The notes below the pieces were generated by a model. It was not told where the DNA came from, ran no database searches, and saw only the letters and a program-made list of their open reading frames with translations. From positions 1 through 38,389 of the forward strand of contig JAFQMP010000021.1 in the NCBI GenBank assembly GCA_017396225.1: a DNA stretch of 38,389 bases. The letters run 5' to 3'. The stretch comes from Clostridia bacterium. Lineage in GTDB: Bacteria; Bacillota; Clostridia; Oscillospirales; CAG-272. Positions 1 through 5,890 of the stretch are shown one piece after another. Position 1 is the stretch's first letter, and each line of letters begins with the position of its first letter. The position numbers and the translations under genes were made by a program.

Positions 1-1
1 G

Positions 2-1741
2 ATGTGCGAAATTGAAGCCAACAAGGAATACGAGGTGGAAAATCCAGTGCTCTGGTGGCCGCACGGCTTGGGCGACCAGCCCCTTTATACCGTGGAGTTT
101 GCCCTGCTTGAAAACGGTCTTGTCGTTGACAGCACCACCCGCAGGGTGGGCCTGCGCACGCTGAAGCTTATCCGCGAGAAGGACCGCTACGGCGAGAGCT
201 TTCTGCACGAATGTAACGGCTTGCGCTTTTTTGCCATGGGCGCCGATTATATCCCCGAGGACAACATTTTCTCCCGCTGCACCAAGGCGCGCAGCGCGGT
301 GCTCTTAAAGCGCTGCGTTGACGCCAACTTCAACGCAATCCGCATCTGGGGCGGCGGCTATTATCCCGACGATTATTTCTTTGACCTCTGTGATGAGCTT
401 GGTCTGATTGTCTTCTTTGACCTCGCCTTTGCCTGCTCCCTCGTTGACCCTGACGCGGAAACCCTTGAAAGCATCAAAGCAGAGGTCAGACAGAACCTGA
501 CAAGGCTCCGTCACCACGCATCGCTTGCCATTATCTGCGGCAACAACGAGCTGGAGGATTGCTGGCACAGCTCGAAAAGCGAGGTGGCAAAGCACTGTAT
601 TCCGATTGCCATTGAGCTGTTTGAAGGTACGCTTGCCGATATTGCCGCCGAGGTTGCGCCCGAAATCCCCTATATTCACACCTCGCCCTTCTCGGTCGGT
701 CACTTTATTGACCCGGGCAACGAAAATTTCGGCGACACGCACTACTGGTCGGTCTGGCACAGCGGAAAGCCCTTCACCGAGTACCGCAACCACTATTTCC
801 GCTATCTCTCGGAGTTTGGCTTTCAATCCTTCCCCTCGGCGCGCACCGTCAGAGAATTTACCCTGCCCGATGACCGCAACATTTTCTCGCGCGTGATGGA
901 AATGCACCAGAGAAACGCAGGTGCAAACGCCAAGATTATCCGTTATCTCTCCGAAACTTTCCTCTACCCCACCGATTTTGATACCCTTCTCTACGCCTCG
1001 CAATTGTTGCAGGGCGAGGCAATCAAATACGGCGTGGAGCATCTGCGCCGCAACCGCGGGCGCTGTATGGGCACGCTCTACTGGCAGCTGAACGACATCT
1101 GGCCCGTTGCCTCCTGGTCGAGCATTGACTACTACGGCCGCCTGAAGGCACTGCACTACTACGCCAAGCGCTTTTATGCGCCCGTATTGCTCTCCTGTGC
1201 CGAAATTGGCGAGAAAACCACCCGCCCGCACGTGATTATGGAGCCGGGCTACTACGATTACGAAACCAAAGCAACGCTCGCTGTCACCAATGATACACGC
1301 GACGCGGTGACGGGCACTGTCCGCAGCAGACTTTGCGCCGCAGACGGCACGGTGCTTGAAAGCTACGAGTTTGCGATATCGGTCGCTCCCTTCTCCGTGC
1401 AGGGACTGCCCGAAATTGATTTCAAGAAAACAGACGTGCTTGAAAATTATTACGTCTTTGAGCTGGTGACTGACAAGGGCACGGTGAGCCAAGGCACAGT
1501 GCTCTTCACTGCACCCAAGCACTATCACTTCCGCGACCCCGCGCTCACCGCGCGCGTCGAGGGCGATGAGGTAGTGGTGACCGCCGCAGCATTTGCCAAG
1601 AGCGTGGAAATTTACGCTGACGAGTGCGACTTTATCCTTTCCGACAACTTCTTTGATATGGAAAAGGGTGAGGTGCGCGTAAAAATTTTAGAGGGCGCAC
1701 CCACAGCACTCAAATGCCGCAGCGTTTATGACATCAGATAA
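2..1741 (+). CDS. Beta-mannosidase-like glycoside hydrolase family 2, 5' end outside window
   Basis: This is the C-terminal 579 residues of a GH2 enzyme of the beta-mannosidase type, which removes beta-linked mannose from the non-reducing ends of glycans. The visible part begins in the immunoglobulin-like domain (NPVLWWPHG, then RRVGLRTL). It continues through the TIM barrel: the acid/base glutamate is in GNNE (residue 183 of the visible part) and the nucleophile in SEFGFQS (about 271). A C-terminal beta-sandwich follows. No signal peptide can be judged because the true start lies upstream. The gene ends at a TAA just before a strong bidirectional terminator and converges on the SGNH gene. 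Beta-mannosidase fits best from the WWP, GNNE and SEFG spacing. Another exo-acting GH2 specificity is possible. Confidence 0.9.
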   Translation: MCEIEANKEYEVENPVLWWPHGLGDQPLYTVEFALLENGLVVDSTTRRVGLRTLKLIREKDRYGESFLHECNGLRFFAMGADYIPEDNIFSRCTKARSAVLLKRCVDANFNAIRIWGGGYYPDDYFFDLCDELGLIVFFDLAFACSLVDPDAETLESIKAEVRQNLTRLRHHASLAIICGNNELEDCWHSSKSEVAKHCIPIAIELFEGTLADIAAEVAPEIPYIHTSPFSVGHFIDPGNENFGDTHYWSVWHSGKPFTEYRNHYFRYLSEFGFQSFPSARTVREFTLPDDRNIFSRVMEMHQRNAGANAKIIRYLSETFLYPTDFDTLLYASQLLQGEAIKYGVEHLRRNRGRCMGTLYWQLNDIWPVASWSSIDYYGRLKALHYYAKRFYAPVLLSCAEIGEKTTRPHVIMEPGYYDYETKATLAVTNDTRDAVTGTVRSRLCAADGTVLESYEFAISVAPFSVQGLPEIDFKKTDVLENYYVFELVTDKGTVSQGTVLFTAPKHYHFRDPALTARVEGDEVVVTAAAFAKSVEIYADECDFILSDNFFDMEKGEVRVKILEGAPTALKCRSVYDIR

Positions 1742-1742
1742 C

Positions 1743-1775
1743 AAAAGGAGCAAGCGAAATTCGCTTGCTCCTTTT
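1743..1775. terminator. Bidirectional rho-independent terminator
   Basis: A perfect 16-bp inverted repeat (1743-1758 and 1760-1775) carries an A-run on its left edge and a T-run on its right. It can therefore stop transcription from both convergent genes, the GH2 enzyme on plus and the SGNH hydrolase on minus. Confidence 0.9.
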
Positions 1776-1778
1776 CTC

Positions 1779-1806
1779 TTATAAAATCACAGTTATAAAA
1801 TCACAG
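1779..1806. repeat. 14-bp perfect tandem duplication at a stop codon
   Basis: TTATAAAATCACAG occurs twice head to tail (1779-1792 and 1793-1806). The second copy contains the TGA stop of the SGNH hydrolase, which is read on minus. The duplication adds no residues to the protein. Confidence 0.9.
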
Positions 1807-2427
1807 TGCGCGGAATGCCTCAAGCCACTTGGTTTTGAGGTAGTGATGGCCTGCGCAGGTGGGGTGTACACCGTCGATAAGCCAATGGTCGGCAGGTGCG
1901 CTCTCCAAAAGCTTATCAAAGCCTGCCTGCAGGGACACGAAGGGCAGGCCGTACTTCTCGGCAACCTTTTTTGCCATTGCGGCACGCTTCGGCACCTCGG
2001 TGGAAAAGCCCGTCCAACGGTCCTCCTTGGTGGTGGCGGTTCCCTCAAGCACGAAGGGCTCCATAATGAAAATCTTCAAATCGGGCAGTGCTGCCTTGAC
2101 CTCCTCGATGAGCATACAGTAAATCTTAAAGAACTTATCTGCATCAACGCCGTTGGGATTCTCGCCAAACTCGTGCCAGACATCGTTGACACCGATGAGA
2201 ATGCTCATCACGTCTGGCTTCAGGTTAATAATATCTCTTTTGATGCGGGCGTACACGTCCACAACACGGTTGCCCGAAATGCCGCGGTTGATAAACTCGT
2301 ATGCAGTCGGCTCAAGAAAATCAAGCTCGCTCTTAACAAGGCGTGCATAGCCCGTGCCCATACTGTCAAAAAGCTCACGGTTACGACCGCAATCGGTGAT
2401 AGAGTCACCCTGAAAAAGTATTCTCAT
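1801..2427 (-). CDS. SGNH/GDSL-family hydrolase (esterase-like)
   Basis: This 208-residue protein has the block structure of the SGNH hydrolases. GDS (serine at residue 9) is block I, the RGISGNRV segment block II, IGVND block III, and DGVHP near the C-terminus supplies the catalytic Asp and His. There is no signal peptide, so it is probably cytoplasmic and may deacetylate sugars or short esters. The nearby GH2 and DUF4091 genes make a carbohydrate esterase plausible, but the substrate is not shown. An ATG further upstream at 2541 was rejected. The chosen ATG has GGAGG five bases upstream, and a consensus promoter at 2465-2493 lies inside the longer frame. Confidence 0.88.
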   Translation of the reverse strand: MRILFQGDSITDCGRNRELFDSMGTGYARLVKSELDFLEPTAYEFINRGISGNRVVDVYARIKRDIINLKPDVMSILIGVNDVWHEFGENPNGVDADKFFKIYCMLIEEVKAALPDLKIFIMEPFVLEGTATTKEDRWTGFSTEVPKRAAMAKKVAEKYGLPFVSLQAGFDKLLESAPADHWLIDGVHPTCAGHHYLKTKWLEAFRAL

Positions 2428-2464
2428 ATAAGCCTCCATTTGAGAAAGTTTTTTGGTTGATTTC

Positions 2465-2493
2465 ATTATAGCGCGCAGACGCGCAGTTGTCAA
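2465..2493 (-). promoter_or_regulatory. Sigma-A promoter of the SGNH hydrolase
   Basis: On minus, TTGACA (2493-2488) and TATAAT (2470-2465) are separated by 17 bp, an exact consensus. The spacer is two near-identical octamers (CTGCGCGT, CTGCGCGC), which could be a protein-binding site. Confidence 0.85.
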
Positions 2494-2608
2494 CAGCAAA
2501 AATCGGTTTTTTACCGTTTTTCGAAGAAAAGGGCACCCCACGAAGGGGGTAGCGCGGCGTCAAGATCTTTGCCTGCACGGCGGGCGCAACACGCCCCATA
2601 ACGGCAAA
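2494..2608. other. Non-coding stretch upstream of the SGNH promoter
   Basis: No gene is recognised here. A short CGGT/ACCG hairpin followed by a T-run (about 2514-2528, plus strand) is too weak to call as a terminator. The rest of the 325-base gap between the SGNH gene and the tRNA is taken up by the hairpins listed separately. Confidence 0.5.
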
Positions 2609-2627
2609 ACACCCGCTTTGCGGGTGT
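2605..2627 (-). terminator. Probable rho-independent terminator downstream of the tRNA
   Basis: Stem ACACCCGC/GCGGGTGT (2609-2616 and 2620-2627) has a three-base loop and is followed on minus by a T-run. It is the last of three consecutive hairpins behind the tRNA gene and would keep its transcript from entering the SGNH gene. Confidence 0.7.
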
Positions 2628-2700
2628 GCGAACCTTATTTTGCGTGACCTACATTTCTGTTTTCAGTCCTTCTTCTAACACACGCAAAATAAGGTTCGCA
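2627..2700. repeat. 20-bp perfect inverted repeat with 34-base loop
   Basis: TGCGAACCTTATTTTGCGTG at 2627-2646 is repeated exactly in inverse orientation at 2681-2700. The right arm includes AAGGTTCG, as in the T-arm of the neighbouring tRNA. It abuts the palindrome 2701-2764 without a gap. Confidence 0.9.
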
Positions 2701-2764
2701 GATGGCCCACCAAATAAGATACCCCCTGCCGAACGGCAGGGGGTATCTTATTTGGTGGGCCATC
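2701..2764. repeat. 31-bp perfect palindrome overlapping the tRNA 3' end (includes its terminator)
   Basis: Arms 2701-2731 and 2734-2764 are exact inverse copies around a two-base centre. The right arm contains the last 12 bases of the tRNA gene including CCA, and the left arm repeats those 12 bases inverted. The central 19 bp per arm, with a GC-rich CCCCCTGCCG core and TTATTT edge, would serve as a factor-independent terminator for the tRNA. The extension into the tRNA is not needed for that role and is unusual. Confidence 0.9.
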
Positions 2765-2829
2765 AAGGTCTCGAACCTTGGACCAACCGGTTATGAGCCG
2801 GTGGCTCTGACCAACTGAGCTAATGGCCC
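2753..2829 (-). tRNA. tRNA with CAU anticodon (Ile2 favoured, elongator Met possible)
   Basis: The minus strand folds as a 77-base tRNA with encoded CCA. It has acceptor stem GGGCCAT/ATGGCCC, a D-arm with AGCTCAGTTGGT, anticodon stem CCGG/CCGG around loop CTCATAA, and T-loop GGTTCGAGACC. The anticodon is CAU. The C4-G69 and C5-G68 pairs resemble tRNA-Ile2, whose C34 is converted to lysidine by TilS. An elongator methionine tRNA cannot be excluded by eye. It is not an initiator, because the first base pair is G-C. Confidence 0.9.
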
Positions 2830-2841
2830 GCATACTCTACT

Positions 2842-2870
2842 ATTATAGCGATAGGTTTCTCTTTTGTCAA
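2842..2870 (-). promoter_or_regulatory. Sigma-A promoter of the tRNA
   Basis: TTGACA (2870-2865) and TATAAT (2847-2842) on minus are spaced by 17 bp, an exact consensus. The -10 box ends about 12 bases before the mature tRNA 5' end. Confidence 0.9.
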
Positions 2871-2933
2871 GAGTTAAAGAGATGATTTTTTCTTTTCGGC
2901 TTACGCATTTCGCCCACTTTTGCAAATCATTTT

Positions 2934-2942
2934 TGCTATACT
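2934..2942 (+). promoter_or_regulatory. Possible extended -10 promoter for the lipoprotein gene
   Basis: TGC followed by TATACT is an extended -10 element. No good -35 box sits 16-18 bp upstream. A start about seven bases downstream would give a short leader carrying the AAGGAAGGAG ribosome binding site. Confidence 0.5.
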
Positions 2943-2967
2943 GCAAGAAAAAGGAAGGAGAACTAAA

Positions 2968-3609
2968 ATGAAAACTCAACGAAAACGGTTACCGATACTG
3001 ATTTTACTGCTTTCCCTGTCCCTTTTGCTGTTTGGCTGTAACACGGTTGCGGCTACACAAGAGCCGCACGAGGACGCCGAAAAAACCGCTTTGGCACGCC
3101 GCGTAAGCGAGCTGGAGGCGACCCTGCAAGCCGAGCGCGAGGCCTCTTATATCAGGGAAAACGAGCTTGCCACCCAAATCAGCGAGCTTGAGGAGCGCCT
3201 GGCGCTGCTGACAGGTGGCGCAGAGGGGGAAAAGCCCGAGGGCGCGGCAATGGTTTTCCACTATACGGTTGAAAACGGACTTGCCACCGTCACCAAATAC
3301 GAGGGGGCAGCCACACTGGTGGAAATTCCCGGGACGCTTGACGGCTACCCCGTTACCGCCATTGGCGAGCGCGCCTTTGAAGGCAACACAAGCATTGCCG
3401 CCGTGGTTGTTCCCGACGGTGTCAAGGTAATAAACTGGTTTGCATTTTACGGCTGCGGTTCACTCTTTGACATTACATTACCCGCCAGCATCACGTCTAT
3501 CGGCCATGCGGTCTTTGACGGCTGTGCAGGGCCGACCGTCACCTGCCCCAAGGGCTCCTACGCCGCAGAATACGCCAAAAGCTACGGTCTTTCCTGTATT
3601 GAAACATAA
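2968..3609 (+). CDS. Lipoprotein with coiled coil and BspA-like leucine-rich repeats
   Basis: This 213-residue secreted lipoprotein begins with a basic N-terminus and a hydrophobic run, then the lipobox LFGC with Cys24 as the lipidation site. Residues about 38-82 form heptads typical of a coiled coil (RVSELEATLQAEREAS, ISELEERLALL). Residues about 115-190 carry LRR_5/BspA-type repeats: GYPVTAIGERAFEGN, a middle repeat with AFYGC, and ITSIGHAVFDGC. Such domains mediate surface binding or protein interaction, and no catalytic site is visible. The ATG is chosen because AAGGAAGGAG lies just upstream. It diverges from the tRNA gene and precedes the DUF4091 gene, which has its own promoter. Confidence 0.88.
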   Translation: MKTQRKRLPILILLLSLSLLLFGCNTVAATQEPHEDAEKTALARRVSELEATLQAEREASYIRENELATQISELEERLALLTGGAEGEKPEGAAMVFHYTVENGLATVTKYEGAATLVEIPGTLDGYPVTAIGERAFEGNTSIAAVVVPDGVKVINWFAFYGCGSLFDITLPASITSIGHAVFDGCAGPTVTCPKGSYAAEYAKSYGLSCIET

Positions 3610-3622
3610 TTGCAAATTTCTA

Positions 3623-3651
3623 TTTACATAGCGGAATTATTGTGCTAAAAT
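3623..3651 (+). promoter_or_regulatory. Sigma-A promoter of the DUF4091 gene
   Basis: TTTACA (3623-3628) and TAAAAT (3646-3651) are 17 bp apart, with TG making an extended -10. The expected start point is near 3658, so an in-frame ATG at 3650 overlaps the -10 box and cannot be used. Confidence 0.8.
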
Positions 3652-3682
3652 GAAGATATCACAAGAAAGAGAGGTCTTTCAT

Positions 3683-5323
3683 TTGAACACTACATATCAG
3701 CTTAAGCTCACATCTGGCATGACAAAAGCGCGGCTGCACGATTCGTTTACCGCCTTCCCTCCCCTGAAGGAAGCAACCGCGCTGAAGGGCGACCGCTACT
3801 ATTTTTCTGCCCTGATTTCCGCCACCGTCAAGCATGGCGGTGTCGGTGCACACGTGGGCGTTGAGGGCACGCTTGCGCCCTACATCACCACTTACATTGT
3901 GGAGCAAGTCCCTGTCAAGTTGCCGCACTACCGCGATAAGGGCGACCTTGATTACTTGGACCACAACCCCGGGCTCTTCCCCGATCTATTGACAAAACGT
4001 AATCACCTTTACGTAATGGACTATGTGCATCAGGTCTATTTTGAGGTCAAAATCCCTGCCGACTTCACTGCGGGCGACTACCCGATTACGGTTGTTTTGA
4101 CCGATGATGAGGGGAATGAGGTCGGGCGCGAGTCGCTCACGCTCTCGGTGCTTGATGCGGTGCTGCCTGCGCTGGATATACAGTGCACGCTGTGGTTCCA
4201 TTACGATTGCCTTGCCGATTACTACGGCGTAAAGGTCTTTTCCGAAAGGCACTGGGAAATCATTGAAAACTACCTCTCCGCCTACGCAGAGAGTGGCTAC
4301 AACACGATTTTAACCCCTATTTTTACCCCCGCACTTGATACCAAGGTCGGCGGTGAGCGCCCCACGGTGCAGCTGGTAGGCATAACGCTGGAAAATGGCA
4401 CATACACCTTTGATTTTTCGCTCCTGGAGCGTTTCCTCGCCCTCACCAAAAAGCTGGGTATCACACACCTGGAAATCGCGCATTTCTTTACCCAATGGGG
4501 TGCAGCGCACGCGCCCAAGGTCATGGCAACGATAGATGGCGCCTACAAACGCCTTTTTGGCTGGGAAACCGATGCCACCAGTGAAGAATACGTGACCTTC
4601 CTGCGCACACTGATTCCCGCGCTCTGCCGGAAGCTTGATGCTTGCGGATACAAAGGACATTATTTCTTCCATATCTCCGACGAGCCAAAGCCCACCAATC
4701 TTGAATGCTACAAGGCTGCCAAGGCAGGCATAGCAGACCTGCTTGCGGGCTACCCCGTTCGCGATGCGCTCAGCCATTACGAATTTTACGAGCAGGGCGT
4801 GGTAGAAAAGCCGATTGTCGGCACCGACCATGCAGCGCCCTTTGTGGAGCACGAGGTGCCCGACCTCTGGGTTTACTACTGCTGCTCACAAGGCAAGGAC
4901 GTTTCGCATCGCTTTTACGCGATGCCAGGCTACCGCACGCGCGTGCTTGGCGCGCAGATGTACAAGGCAAACGTGACGGGCTTCCTTGAATGGGGCTACA
5001 ACTTTTATTACAGTCGCCTGTCGCAATATCTTGTCAACCCCTTCCTCATCAATGACTGCGATTATGCCTTCCCCGCAGGCGACGCCTACGTGGTTTACCC
5101 CGCGCCAGACGGCACGCCAATCCCCTCGCTTCACGGCATTCTCTTTGAGCAGGCACTCCTTGATTTGCGTGCGCTGAAGCTGGCAGAGGCGAAGGTCGGC
5201 AGAGAAAAGGTGCTTGCCGCCGTTCTTGCCGCGGGTGACATAACCTTTACCAAATATCCGCGTAACGAGGAATATCTCCTAAACTTACGCGACACCGTCA
5301 ACCGCCTGGCAGCAGGCAACTGA
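3683..5323 (+). CDS. DUF4091 glycoside hydrolase-like protein
   Basis: This 546-residue protein appears to be cytoplasmic, with no signal peptide. The N-terminal third is a beta-sandwich (FEVKIPADFTAGDYPITV). A TIM-barrel-like part follows (HYDCLADYYGVKVFSERHW, then FFHISDEPKP). The C-terminus matches DUF4091, with TGFLEWGYNFYYS, the GD.YVVYP segment and PIPSLHGILFEQAL. Proteins of this kind accompany glycan-degradation genes, and an ISDEP-type acidic pair is a candidate active site. The substrate is unknown. The start is inferred to be TTG at 3683, with AGAGAGG eight bases upstream, because the only upstream ATG lies within the promoter. The beta-mannosidase and SGNH genes nearby suggest oligosaccharide catabolism. 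Confidence 0.82.
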   Translation: MNTTYQLKLTSGMTKARLHDSFTAFPPLKEATALKGDRYYFSALISATVKHGGVGAHVGVEGTLAPYITTYIVEQVPVKLPHYRDKGDLDYLDHNPGLFPDLLTKRNHLYVMDYVHQVYFEVKIPADFTAGDYPITVVLTDDEGNEVGRESLTLSVLDAVLPALDIQCTLWFHYDCLADYYGVKVFSERHWEIIENYLSAYAESGYNTILTPIFTPALDTKVGGERPTVQLVGITLENGTYTFDFSLLERFLALTKKLGITHLEIAHFFTQWGAAHAPKVMATIDGAYKRLFGWETDATSEEYVTFLRTLIPALCRKLDACGYKGHYFFHISDEPKPTNLECYKAAKAGIADLLAGYPVRDALSHYEFYEQGVVEKPIVGTDHAAPFVEHEVPDLWVYYCCSQGKDVSHRFYAMPGYRTRVLGAQMYKANVTGFLEWGYNFYYSRLSQYLVNPFLINDCDYAFPAGDAYVVYPAPDGTPIPSLHGILFEQALLDLRALKLAEAKVGREKVLAAVLAAGDITFTKYPRNEEYLLNLRDTVNRLAAGN

Positions 5324-5329
5324 CAAAAA

Positions 5330-5373
5330 GCCGTCGGGCAGACGTATATACGCCGGCCCGGCGGCCTGTTTTA
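5330..5373. terminator. Bidirectional terminator between convergent genes
   Basis: A 10-bp stem with one G-U pair (5330-5339 with 5356-5365) is preceded by AAAAA and followed by CTGTTTT. It lies between the stops of the DUF4091 gene and the P-loop kinase gene, with its T-run overlapping the latter's TAA. Confidence 0.7.
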
Positions 5374-5862
5374 TTGGCTTTCTCCACATAAAAAAGCATC
5401 TGCCTCGCCTCTGCTCTTGAAAACAGTGATGTTTTTATCCTTGTATTTTTCAAGCAAGGCAAGAATCTGCGGACGACGTTCTTCGCCAAAGCTTTTGATG
5501 TAAGCGGTAAATTCCGCGTCCTCCTCGGTTTCAATCCACGGCAAATCCGCGCGCGGCTTACCGCGGCGCTCTCTCACGCCTGCAAGGCAGACCCGAGCAG
5601 GATAATCAAGGAAAAAGACGGTATCGCAGGCAGCCATACGCTGCTCCATAGTAGAAGAAAAATTACCGTCAAGTATCCACGCATCTTCCGCCAAAACCGC
5701 CGACAACCGTGCGCGAAACACGTTCTTTTCCACGATGGTTTTATCGGCATTCCAATACATCATATCAAGATGATAAAGCGGAACGCCTGTCTTTTGAGCG
5801 AGCGCCCTTGCAAAGTAGCTTTTTCCACTCCCGGGGCACCCGATTACAAGTATTTTTTTCAT
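5371..5862 (-). CDS. FlaR-like P-loop kinase of the adenylate kinase superfamily
   Basis: This 163-residue soluble P-loop protein has a Walker A motif GCPGSGKS at residues 8-15, LDMMYW in the nucleoside-binding region, WILDGNF, and FFLDYP as Walker B. This matches the group annotated as adenylate kinase-related or 'DNA topology modulation protein FlaR'. That name is historical and the true substrate is unknown. The start at 5862 follows AAAGGTG, and an upstream ATG at 5904 would overlap the topB end without an evident site. It lies 28 bp behind topB and is probably co-transcribed. Confidence 0.85.
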   Translation of the reverse strand: MKKILVIGCPGSGKSYFARALAQKTGVPLYHLDMMYWNADKTIVEKNVFRARLSAVLAEDAWILDGNFSSTMEQRMAACDTVFFLDYPARVCLAGVRERRGKPRADLPWIETEEDAEFTAYIKSFGEERRPQILALLEKYKDKNITVFKSRGEADAFLCGESQ

Positions 5863-5890
5863 GTTTTCACCTTTACGGCGCGTAGTCGGT

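Noticed and set aside
305-1528. 407-codon minus-strand open frame opposite the GH2 gene
   Set aside because: It mirrors the codon structure of the catalytic domain on the other strand and has no independent start signals.
2428-2541. N-terminal extension of the SGNH hydrolase to 2541
   Set aside because: The extra residues are not SGNH-like, and the frame would run through a consensus promoter. A GGAGG site supports the ATG at 2427.
2600-2764. CRISPR array or retron RNA in the hairpin-rich stretch
   Set aside because: The repeats are single inverted pairs of different sequence, not spaced direct repeats. No cas or reverse transcriptase gene lies in the window.
2920-2967. N-terminal extension of the lipoprotein to 2920
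   Set aside because: It would put the lipobox too far in and would span the -10 element. The ATG at 2968 has the ribosome binding site.
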